Assembly: GCA_010015675.1 (NCBI GenBank)
Contig: ML977003.1
Coordinates: 368,440 to 432,439 of the forward strand
Direction of reading: 5' to 3'
From: Byssothecium circinans
Taxonomy: Eukaryota; Ascomycota; Dothideomycetes; Pleosporales; Massarinaceae
DNA: 64,000 nucleotides
Shown: positions 36,604 through 45,919 of the stretch, piece by piece
How the letters are laid out: each line of letters opens with the position of its first letter
Numbering within the stretch: the first letter of the stretch is position 1
Position numbers and translations under genes: made by a program
The notes under the pieces: model-generated
Database searches by the model: none
What the model saw: only the letters and a program-made list of their open reading frames with translations
Told to the model about the DNA's origin: nothing

Positions 36604-37628
36604 AGTGCTACTAATATCTTTCAATGCTGTACGAAGATTAGTTTCTCGGTGAAGCTTCCTGAGAGAGGATGAGAGTGCTAAAGTAAAGCATGAACGAGGA
36701 CAAAGGTTTGTTGCGGGGCGGCAATAGGCCCGACAGTTCTGGAGTTCAAGCGGAGCTCAAGCCTCGGATCCTCTGCCGAGGTACAAACCGTTTACATGTC
36801 GAGCATATAACTATACTTGATAGGGCTAGCCGTTAATAACGTCATCATAAGCAAGTATTCTCAAGGTCGAAGTCGGTGAGATGAAAGTACAGGCAGGTAT
36901 AGTGATACTCCAACAGTTCCATGCAGAGGCAGTAGTAGCACCCAAGGTCAAACATCACCATTCACTCCTAGAGAATCATGTTATGAATTCATATATACAA
37001 TGCCGACGGCTCCCATGCGCGACCTCTATGAGACCGTGACGATGCGCGTGGGGCTACTAACTATGCTCAAATTGCTTGCGTGAAAACTTGCAGCAGCACA
37101 CGAGAGAACTGCGAAGCCCATGTAAAACCTAACCCATCATATCCCTCAGAAAACAAAGAAACCCAATGCTCCAGAGCATAACCACGCAATGCAGGGATGG
37201 ACCGAAGAACAAACTCCATAAGTTTTGCTTGTGCAGAATTCGAAAAAGGGGAAAGACGTGTAAACTCAATGGCAAAAGTGGCCTGAGAGTACAATGATGT
37301 AATGCCACTTCGAAGGTGCGCGTATCTGAGCATCTTTTACTCATGATAGTCGTTTGGGTAGAGCGATCGCACCCAGAAGGTCATATCAGAATGACCCGAC
37401 ATGAACGATGATATTGAGCGAGAGGCTTTGGGACAGTTTGCGCGCTCCCATGGTATCCAGAAAATAAGAAGACCGAATGAATGCGACCGTCGTGTTCTCG
37501 TTAGCCGAAAAGGGATGATTCTCATAACAAGAAGCTGAAACACTTTTGATGAGATACCAGGATATACAGAAATGGTAATTAGACCGATATGGGTAAGAAA
37601 GGACGAGCGATCGGCACTAAAGTGTTTC
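36604..37628. other. Intergenic, hydratase 5' end / SCH9 3' end
   Basis: 1.0 kb; promoter of the hydratase and 3' UTR of the kinase gene. Frames at 37067-37648 are short, overlap one another and lack domain character. No repeat seen. Confidence 0.45.
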
Positions 37629-40600
37629 CTACACGTCGAAATTGCCATGACTAAATATGTCGTGCTCGTTGGACGGAATAATGCCGCTCATACGATCCCC
37701 CCGGCCGGCGGGCTTGTCCCATTCTGGATCCTCCTTGTCGTCTTCGTCCATTCGCTCCAGGTCGTTTTCCCGATGTTTGAACTGATGCTCCATGGTACTC
37801 TCGTCCACAAATGTGAACCCTTTGAAGTTGGCCTGCATGGTGGGAGACAACGGTGTCGATGCCGGGTTCACGCCTGAAGCTAGGGCGGCAGCGCGCGCAT
37901 TGAGAGAGCCGTTGCCGTTCAGTGCGTTAGTAAACTCTGGGTCAAAGTTCGAGACGTCTAGCTCGCCCTTCAACTTCGGTTTAAACGGCGGCACGACATT
38001 CTTCTTTGCGAGCGCGTCCCAATCAATGTCGGCAAAGAAAGGGTGAGCTTTGAGTTCCTCCGCATCACGGGTCGCACCGAGACGGTGTTTTGGATTCCTG
38101 TTTAGAAGGCCTTTGACGAAATTGCGACCTTCCGTGCTAAGAGCGTCTCGAGGGAAGCGAACTTTTCCAAAGGCGATGTTTTTGTACATTTGCTGAGTGT
38201 CTTCTGCGTAGAACGGACTCCAACCACAACACATCTCAAAGACTAGAACACCGAGAGACCAAAAATCAACCATCTTGGTGTAGCCGTGTTCGTCGAGGAG
38301 GACTTCAGGTGCCAAATACTCTGTAGTTCCGCAAAAGGTATTCGTGGTGGCGTTCTCGGTGATGTTTGCCTTGGAGAGACCAAAGTCACAGAGCGCAATA
38401 TGGCCCTTGGCGTCCAATAGGATGTTCTCGGGCTTCAGGTCACGGTACACAATATCGTACTCGTGAAGATGCTGCAGAGCAAGGATAAGTTCCGCAATGT
38501 AGAACTTGGCACGAGCTTCCTGGAAACGTCCCTCTCGTTGCAAATGCCAGAACAATTCGCCACCGGACATGTAGTCTGTCACAAGATAGAGATCCGAAGG
38601 GGTCTGGAAGGAGAACTTCAAGCCGACGATGAATGGTGACTCCGCCATAGCTGTGCGTACGAGAATGTTACGCTCGCCCAGTGTGTGAGCGACCTCCTTC
38701 TTCTGGACGATGACCTTCTTGGAGAGGACCTTCATGGCATAAATTCGGCGGGTGTCTCTCTTCCGCACTTGGAACACCTGACCAAAGGTGCCCTTGCCAA
38801 TGAGCTTTAGGATTTCGAAGTCTTCAGGGCCGTAGTGCCTTTTGTCGGTCTTGTGGAAATTGATGCGGAGATGGATTTCTCCAGTGACATAATCTTTCTC
38901 TCCATCCCGCGGTTCGAGGGTAAACCAGCCGTCGTAGGGCTTTTCATACTCTACCAGATTAGGGCAGAATCGAATGTGACCCAGGAAGGCCTCGCCATTG
39001 CTGCGGTCGTACACCGAGACGTCAATTTCGGAGTGGCCGCCGACAACATCACTGTGAGGCGTTAGCGAGTCTGCGACTCGATCAGTGCAGTGTACGTACA
39101 AGACGGTCTCATGCTCCCACTTCGGATCGGTCACTTCCTTGAATGTGCCGTTCTCGCGGGGATCTGAGCTCACGCCATTGTTGCTGCTCTGCCGGCTCCG
39201 CATAGGAATGGCCATGGGCTTGCCGGCGTCGCTGTCTGTGCGGCGGATGGCGAGTCGTCCAGCTCCCTGCTCTTCTGTCCTCGCCGACTCATTTTTCGGA
39301 CCCTTAGAAATGTACTCTGCCCATTGGAATTGGCACACCACATACGGGTCCACGCTCGGACGCAGGCCGCGGCCTTCTGTGATGGAGACGGCAAGCTTGC
39401 CCTTGGGAGGGTTCACAACTGGTGCCCGACTCTCTTTCGACTTTACACTCGAGGCGAGCGATGTCTGTGACAGACTCGAGGTCGGCGGCCTGCCTTCTTG
39501 CGAGCGTGTGCGAGGGGTCTGAGGAGGAGTGGCCTGATTTCGCGGCGGCGCAAAGGCGCCTTGCGTTAGCTTCTCCGTGACTCCATTCAACTGTGAGGTT
39601 GAGGGGTGGCGGGAAGATGCACTGGGAGTAGGGCTGGGCAGAGTGTTGCAATGCAGACGGCTAGACGCGGCTTCCTTCTCTTTCGGTGCTGCTGACTCCT
39701 CCTTGGGCCGGTCTGCCGTGGTTGAGGAAACTGGTGCGGGAGAGGGATTCACCGCAGACGATCTTCGACGGGGAATCAAAGAGTCACGAACCTGGCCAAA
39801 ATAGCTGTGCAGAATACCCGGCAGGCGCTTGTCTGTCGGATCGGGCCGCGGCGTCGAGGCTCCGGGCGGCGTGGAGCCATTGGAGCCGATGTGGTCGGTC
39901 TCGTCGTCGTGCTGCGCCCTGGAGGGGGTTAGATATGCGCGCGGCAGCATTGTGGTGGGGGGCGGTAGGGAGAGGGGTGGAGGTGGAGGTGGAGCGGAGC
40001 AGAGCAGAGCAGAGCAGAGAAGAGCAGAGGGGCAGGTGGGGTGGGGCGAGGTGAAATGAGGTGAGATGTGGCAGCAGACAGCGCAGACAATAATGTACAA
40101 AGGCAGGTGCGGCTGCGAGCACAGCACCAGTACCAGCACAGCTATTCCGGGAAAACAGTGTGTAACGTCGCCGTCCATCGCTGGCTGGACTGAGCTGGGC
40201 TGGGCTGCACCGATGCACCGCACCGCGCCGGGCTGGCTGCACATGCCGGGCCCATCGCGGCTAAGCGACAGCCGCATCTCTCCACCTGTGCTCTGCGGGC
40301 TCTGCTGGCTCTGCACTCTGCTGGCTCTGCTCGCCCTCGCTCTCTCCGCTCTGCTGAGGTCACTTCATCGGGGGGGGCTTACCTCTGCGTCATGGCCTGC
40401 CGCAGCAGGTCGGCGGCGGTCGAGCCGGAGCCGCTGGCCGTCGTCATGGTGGTGGGCGGCTTGCGGGCGGAGGGGATGGACAGTGTCGAGAGCGTGGGGA
40501 CGGCGCTCGAGGACTTGGACGAGATGTGGCGGGGCTTTGGTCGCACTGGCGATGACGGCGAGCTCTCGGACTTTTGGGATACCAGCTTGGGGCGGGCAGG

Positions 40601-40753
40601 GCGAGCATCGGCGCCGGCGCGCTGCGTGTCGATGGGTGGCGGAATATTGCAGGTGGGAGTCGTGGGCGGGTGCGAACTGGCGTCGCGCGAGCTGTTCGAG
40701 GGCGAAGGGAACGAAAAAGACGGGAGGGCTGTCCGCGTCGTCATTATAATCAA
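37629..40753 (-). CDS. SCH9: AGC protein kinase SCH9/SckA with C2 domain
   Basis: Nutrient-responsive serine/threonine kinase downstream of TORC1, controlling growth, ribosome synthesis and stress. Exons 40753-40383, 39918-39100 and 39051-37629 give 870 residues. The N-terminus is Ser/Pro-rich and disordered. A C2 domain spans about residues 290-455 (LAVSITEGRGLRPSVDPYVV to GHSEIDVSVYDRSNGEAFLG). The kinase domain runs from about 473 to 735: GKGTFGQVF, AMKVLSKK, YRDLKPENILL, CDFGLSKA, and T-loop NTFCGTTEYLAPE (PDK1 site). The AGC tail carries the turn motif STPLSPTMQ and hydrophobic motif FKGFTF. The 48-nt intron between the last two exons has no stop and a length divisible by three, so reading through it inserts 16 residues into the C2 domain. 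The first intron is 464 nt, unusually long here. All catalytic residues are present. Confidence 0.94.
39976..40032. repeat. Penta/hexanucleotide repeat in SCH9 intron 1
   Basis: On the plus strand, GGTGGA units grade into about seven AGAGC units. On the SCH9 sense strand this is a CT-rich GCTCT array close to the 3' splice site and could act as a polypyrimidine tract. A second imprecise GGCTCTGCT array lies at 40290-40355 in the same intron. Confidence 0.75.
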
Positions 40754-42019
40754 CTGGGCTTGTTTGGCCCTCTAGGCGGCGGCGTTAGGCCAAAACGAGG
40801 CCGGTGCACTGTAATGAGAAAATTCTGTTCTATCGGGCCGCCGTGCGTGCGTCCAACCGTCGACGACGAGGCCAAAGCACTGAGGGTCCAATGCACAAAT
40901 GCCAGAGGGCAGAACGCAGAACGCAGACTGCGGGCAGCCCGAGTCGTCCCGGCGGTGAAGCGAGTCGGTGTTGTGGGTACGTACTGCGTGCTGCGTGCTG
41001 CGTACGGTAGATACCTGCAACTGCAGCAGTGAAGCGCAGGCGGATGCCAGTCGAGGGCTCCTGTTCGCTACCTCGACCAAGGTCCAAGGCTGACGGGGGA
41101 TTCGCGAAGGGCTGGCTGATGTCAATAATGATGAGGTAATTGGTGACTATGCGGTAGGATGTCAAGGTCAAGGTTCGCAGCTTGCAATTTCAAGTTGCGG
41201 TTTGCCAGTCCTGGTGTGTTGCAGGAGCCCTCTTTATCGGTGGGCCCTCCCTCTCATCTGATGAAACACCTTCACGCGGATGCAGCATGTATCTGCGTAT
41301 CTACCTCCCGGCCTTTCACCGCCTCGCGCGTCATTTGCGCGAGTCTGTGCCCGTGATGCGCTCTCTCGGCGCCTGGGATTCCTGTTTCCCCATTGTTTCT
41401 GCACGCCCCTGTCCGCTGACGTCTATGTACCTCGCTGGTGGAGTCACTGAGGTGCACAGATACGCCCTCGGCATTCCTAGACATGACATCTCAACTCCGC
41501 AGGATGGGTATTCCCAGCAGCCCCAGCCAGTGAACAGCTGCGAATCTGGCTTCCAAACAACGGCGCAGGGCGGCGGTCAAGCGCAAGTTGACCGGACTCT
41601 TGCAGGCAGCTGCTCGGACAGATCCACAACAATTACCACGACCTGCAGTTGTGTGAACGAGGGATATGCACCCCCACTCAAGGCTGTCTGCATTAGGCCA
41701 TACCGTGAAAGATACAGTAATGCGGCTAGTCAGCCGGTGAACAGTAGCCGAGGACGTACCAGTGGTAAAGTAGCAGAGAGGGGACGAAAGGGCTGGAAGG
41801 GACATTTCCACATCCTACAATGGTCTGCCAGACAGTCAAGTCATTCACTGCCATTTCCACATCGGTGATTGTGCATATCATGCGGGATGAATGCCAGTTA
41901 CGATAGGCGCAAACGCGCGCTTAAGCCTCGCAAAAGTTACATAACCCTTCCACACCTTCTTTGTGACTGTGTACCGGAGCGCCCGCATTCCCTCAACACA
42001 CGCACGCACGAACACAACC
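40754..42019. other. Divergent intergenic, SCH9 / NC2-beta
   Basis: 1.27 kb between outward-facing starts. The longest frame (41182-41868, +) has no domain and an unnatural composition. The region just before 42020 is a C-rich leader (CACACGCACGCACG). Both promoters should lie here. Confidence 0.45.
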
Positions 42020-42557
42020 ATGTCTGACCGCGAGTTTGGAGGAAACGACGACCTTTCGCTGCCAAAGGGTAGGTCTCCCACCTGAAGAGATTATTCAGCA
42101 TGCGGTATCAGTCTGACGCGATGCAGCAACGGTGCAGAAGATCGTGTCCGAGATCCTGCATTCCGAACCCGGCATGACCTTTGCCAAAGACTCGCGCGAC
42201 CTCCTGATCGAATGCTGCGTCGAATTCATCACCCTCATCTCTTCCGAAGCCAACGAGATTGCGGAAAAGGAAGCGAAGAAGACAATAGCCTGCGAGCACG
42301 TCAAGCAGGCGCTCGAGGAGCTGGGCTTTGGCGCCTACGTGCCCGCCATTCTCGACGTCGCCGCAGACTACAAGAAGCAGCAGCAGGTACGCGCATACGC
42401 GCTCGATGGGACATGGTCATCCGCTAACGCGCAGCAGAACCGCGAGAAGAAGCAAACCAAGATCGAACAGAGCGGCATGACCGAGGCGGAGCTCATACGC
42501 GCGCAGGAAGAGCTGTTCCGCTCTGCCACGAACAAGTTCAACGCTGAGCCGTCATGA
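42020..42557 (+). CDS. NCB2: Negative cofactor 2 beta (Dr1)
   Basis: Histone-fold subunit that pairs with NC2-alpha (Bur6/DRAP1) on TBP-bound DNA to repress or tune RNA polymerase II initiation. Three exons: 42020-42068, 42127-42386 and 42435-42557, giving 143 residues. The histone fold begins right after the first splice: ATVQKIVSEIL, then SRDLLIECCVEFITLISSEA, then KTIACEHVKQALEELGF. This matches Dr1 closely, including the YVPAILDVAADYKKQQQ extension that contacts TBP. The last exon gives a basic, Gln-rich segment and TEAELIRAQEELFRSA. The start MSDREFGGNDD is the usual fungal form. The acceptor of exon 3 could also lie one CAG later, dropping a single Gln. Confidence 0.95.
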
Positions 42558-43086
42558 TCATAGGACGAGGAACCCACACGGCATAGGATGAATTGGAGGG
42601 GTTTTCATGGGAGTTTGGGCGTTCTCTCGGCATGGTACAGGTCTCGGTGGCGTTGATACATAAATATCTAGCGATAGAGCTTTCTTTGCAAACAGTTCTA
42701 GCGGGGTACTGAAAGGAAGCCTTCCACTTGCCTTCTCAATCCAGGCATCTGCATGCGTGGTCAAATGTAAGGACACCTGATGATTGGGATTACGGGACCT
42801 GCAGGGTCTGCATTGGCGACGTGAAATTCTCACAGACGATACCATCCATAATGAAACTTTTATTTTCACGTCGCAAATTCTCGAGGCCAGTCTACAATTG
42901 AAGTAAGTGAAGTTAATCATGTGAAATATTCGCCAAGCAAATTGTTGGCCTGCCCAATGACGTTGGCCTGCTAATCCCCCCACCACTTGCCGCCTGAAAT
43001 CAGCCGTGCAGCACAACCTCCAACGACAACTTCGATCCACACAACAACTACCCCTAACTCGCCTATTCGTCCCGACCACCACCAAA
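42558..43086. other. Intergenic, NC2-beta / DID2
   Basis: About 530 bp, NC2-beta 3' UTR and DID2 promoter. No feature recognised beyond a minus-strand frame that overlaps the start of DID2 and is spurious. Confidence 0.45.
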
Positions 43087-43890
43087 ATGGACGTAAAAAT
43101 GATCAATACCCTTGCCGACCTCAAAGTGAGTGAGCCGATGCTCACCTCTCACCTCAGATACTAATGTCAGGCAGGTGGCCCAGAACCAGCTCAAGAGGGA
43201 GTCTCTCAGGGCGGGAAAGGCGGAGGGGAAGGAAACAAAGCTGATGGAAAAGGTGCGCGAGAAAGAGTTCACTCTCTTAGATATTTGTCAAGTTGGCTAA
43301 CAACTCGTTAGGAGATGAAGAAAAATAACACCGAACTCGCGCGCCTACATGCCCAGAATGCCGTTCGCAAGCGAAAGGAGAAGGGTGATTTTCTTAAGCG
43401 AGCCTCTGAAATCGATGCTCTTGCCGGGAAGGTACAAAATATAGCCAAGAGCCAAACTCTAGCGATCACTTTCGAGGGGATCACCCGCCGTTTGAACGTG
43501 GCGGTAGCCACCATGTCCCCTGATAGGGTATGTTCTGCCTACTTCTTCATGAAGTTCGGGTAGTCTCTATGCCATACAGCTGACAACGGGCCACAGATCG
43601 CCTCGGTCACGATGGAATTCGAGGAACAAGTCGACAGAGTAGATACGGCGTCAGAACTCATGCATAATTCTTCCATGTCTATGACAGCGACATCGATGCC
43701 GCAAGATGAAGTAGACCGGATGATGGCTGAGGCGGCTGATAACATTGGGGTGAAATTGTCACAGGATCTCATGGGGGTGCCTGCTAGCAAGGGCACAATC
43801 GGTCAGGGAACAGAGGAGGAGGACGGCTTGAGCGAGCGTCTCAGGGCTCTGAGGAACAAGGCTGAACCGAGCGGAGCACTGAAGACCTAG
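43087..43890 (+). CDS. DID2: ESCRT-III protein DID2/VPS46 (CHMP1)
   Basis: Late-acting ESCRT-III subunit that recruits the Vps4 ATPase for membrane scission and polymer disassembly at endosomes. Four exons: 43087-43125, 43175-43252, 43312-43527 and 43597-43890, giving 208 residues. The basic, helical N-terminal core has KKNNTELARLHAQNAVRKRK, the CHMP1-type helix. An acidic C-terminal half follows (FEEQVDRVDTASELM, QDEVDRMMAEAADNIG). It ends with the MIT-interacting motif LSERLRALRNKAEP, the hallmark of CHMP1/Did2 among the ESCRT-III proteins. Length agrees with the family (about 200). The first exon is only 13 codons. Confidence 0.92.
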
Positions 43891-44322
43891 CGTCCCTATT
43901 TTCCCTTCTGTCCATGAGCATAGGGGTTTCAGTGCATGGGTAATAGTACGAGACAAGAGGTGGCCAGTCGAGCTATAAGCTTGCCTTTTCATTATTCAAA
44001 GGAGTTCCTGGAGTACAGTTCTGTATAAGAAAGCGGCGATCGTTTGCGCACTTATGACTTAACACGCTTTTGTTTGATATCGGTTGCGTGGATCCTTCCG
44101 CATATCACGAAAAGACAGTATACAATCCTCTCAGAGCCAGTAGTTGCGCCCATACTCTAAACATTGATGTCATCAGTCAAATAAGTCGAGGCATGTATGT
44201 TGCGTTGTCTAGACTAAGATGACTAATTCTAAAATCCCGGTCAATCTAAACTCCTAGTGTCGCTCCTTCTACACCTTAGCCTGTGGCCTTTCATCTCACA
44301 ACTTTCTCTCCTCAGTCACAGA
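43891..44322. other. Intergenic, DID2 / SDR
   Basis: 430 bp with nothing recognisable; 3' UTR of DID2 and promoter of the next gene. Confidence 0.45.
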
Positions 44323-45329
44323 ATGGCCAATTCAAAAGAGATGGTGATTATACTGACGGGTGCTTCTAGAGGTGAGCTGCTTGAGCCCGTCGTCTAATGT
44401 AGCTTCCATCACATTGAATTTTCAATCCCCCACTTCAACATGACGACACAACTGTCATACAGACACACATAACATCCATTTCCAACGCGACGCTCTCTCT
44501 TTCCTTCCTCGTTAGCGGTAAATTTGTACTGACATGCCCCAAGGCATCGGTCAAGCAATTGCCCACCACCTTCTTTCCCAATCCCACAAATTGATTCTTG
44601 TCTCACGGACACATTCAGCGCTCGACCAACTCCACTATCAGTACGGCTCAGATCGCGTCGAAGTCCTCGCGGGAGATCTCTCGGATTTTACGCTCGCTCA
44701 GAGAGCCGTCGATCTTGCAAATGACCGATGGGGGCAGCTGGATGGGTTGATCGTGAATCACGGGAGTCTTGGCCCGGTGAAGAAAGTTGCAGATTCCAAT
44801 CCGGAAGGCTGGAAGAAGGGCTTCGATGTCAATGTTTTCAGCGCTGTTGGCCTGGTGGGTTTGTTCTTCCTTACAAACGATGTCGCATGTCTCTGCTGAC
44901 TGTTGCGTGACGCAGGTTCAAGCAGCCCTACCTTCACTTCGCAAGAGCAAAGGTCGAATCATTTTCACATCAAGTGGAGCCTCTATCAACGCCTACCAAG
45001 GATGGGGCTGCTACGGCGCTGGTAAAGCAGTGTTGAATCATCTGGCGCTCACACTATCCATCGAGGAACCCGATGTGACGACTATCTCTGTTCGTCCAGG
45101 TGTTGTAGATACTGAAATGCAGCGCGAGATCAGAGAAATACATAACAAGGCGATGAGCGAGAAAGACGCTGCTAAATTCCATGCACTGAAAACGGGCGGT
45201 GGGCTGCTCAAACCTGAACAGCCTGGACACGTCATCGCGAAGTTGGCCATTGGAGCTGAGAAAGAGTTAAGTGGGAGGTTTGTAAATTGGAACGATGAGG
45301 CCCTTGGGGGCTTCCAAGAAGATTCATGA
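44323..45329 (+). CDS. Short-chain dehydrogenase/reductase
   Basis: Classical SDR, an NAD(P)H-dependent oxidoreductase; substrate unknown. Three exons: 44323-44371, 44544-44854 and 44916-45329, giving 257 residues. The cofactor loop TGASRGIG is split by the first intron (172 bp, long for this window). A basic residue after the second strand (LILVSRTHS) suggests NADP preference. The active site is complete: NHG (usual NAG position), TSSGAS (Ser) and YGAGK (Tyr and Lys). VRPGVVDTEMQ follows. The overall pattern resembles the fungal Irc24/benzil-reductase-like subgroup. It is not part of any visible biosynthetic cluster. Confidence 0.88.
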
Positions 45330-45477
45330 TTTGTCCTGTGCGACTAGTCAAGGGGATCGCCCAAAGACGCCGTTCGAGAGAGGAAAAAGGCAAACTCCGG
45401 CCCATGTTTCCTGCTCGGAAGACAGCGTCGAGATCGCAAAATTGCCGCCTTGTTTCACGTCGTGGTTCACTGTACCT

Positions 45478-45735
45478 TGTACAGCGTCTTGTCAACTCCG
45501 ATGGGACAAACAGGGTTCCGGCAGGGTTCCCTCAAGGATTAGACATGGCCCATCAGCGAATTGGGTATAATTCCGTCTTTAAAGTTAAGGATTGGTCTTA
45601 AAAATCGAAGATCGTTTTTGAATTTTGTCTCCACTTTTGAAGATTTGCACCAATTAGAGGTGCTCGCTACCTTACTGAGACAGCTCTGTGACGGGATCCC
45701 TGTTTGTCCCGTCGGAGTTGGCAAGACGCTGTACA
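45478..45735. mobile_element. Small inverted-repeat element, possible MITE
   Basis: A 38-bp arm at 45478-45515 is matched by the reverse complement of 45698-45735 with only two mismatches, both T on the left against C on the right. The arms begin TGTACAGCGTCTTG and end GGGACAAACAGGG. The 182-bp interior has no coding capacity. Just outside both arms the sequence still partly matches (TACC on the left, TATACC on the reverse right), so the true ends may be a few bases further out, possibly at a TA. This is the shape of a non-autonomous terminal-inverted-repeat element lightly affected by C-to-T change. The rest of 45330-45919 is unremarkable spacer between the SDR gene and the kinase gene. Confidence 0.6.
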
Positions 45736-45919
45736 CAGCAGGGTATACAAAATGTTCTCCAATCGTCTAACGTCACGCCGGCGGCAATGCACGCTACAGC
45801 CTCAGTCCATGAATGTGCCCCCTAACGTCGCTCAACTCTTAAACTAAACAATACTTCGTACTTCTTCCCTCTCAAATTAACCCCAAAATCTCCAAATCGT
45901 CCCCCATCTTTACGTTGCG
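45516..45919. other. Intergenic before kinase gene
   Basis: Holds the interior and right arm of the inverted-repeat element, then about 180 bp of leader. The last segment (45840-45915) is a pyrimidine-rich leader ending at the kinase start codon. No gene. Confidence 0.45.

Noticed and set aside
37067..37648. Three minus-strand frames of 70-103 codons downstream of SCH9
   Set aside because: They overlap each other and the kinase 3' UTR, with no domain or coding character.
39919..40316. N-terminal extension of SCH9 starting at 40316 (895-residue frame)
   Set aside because: The extension reads through an intron and is low complexity (repeated SALLC). The exon at 40383-40753 joins in phase to give a normal SCH9 N-terminus.
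41182..41868. 228-codon plus-strand frame between SCH9 and NC2-beta
   Set aside because: No recognisable motif, no intron signals and odd Ser/Cys/His-rich composition; it lies where two promoters are expected.
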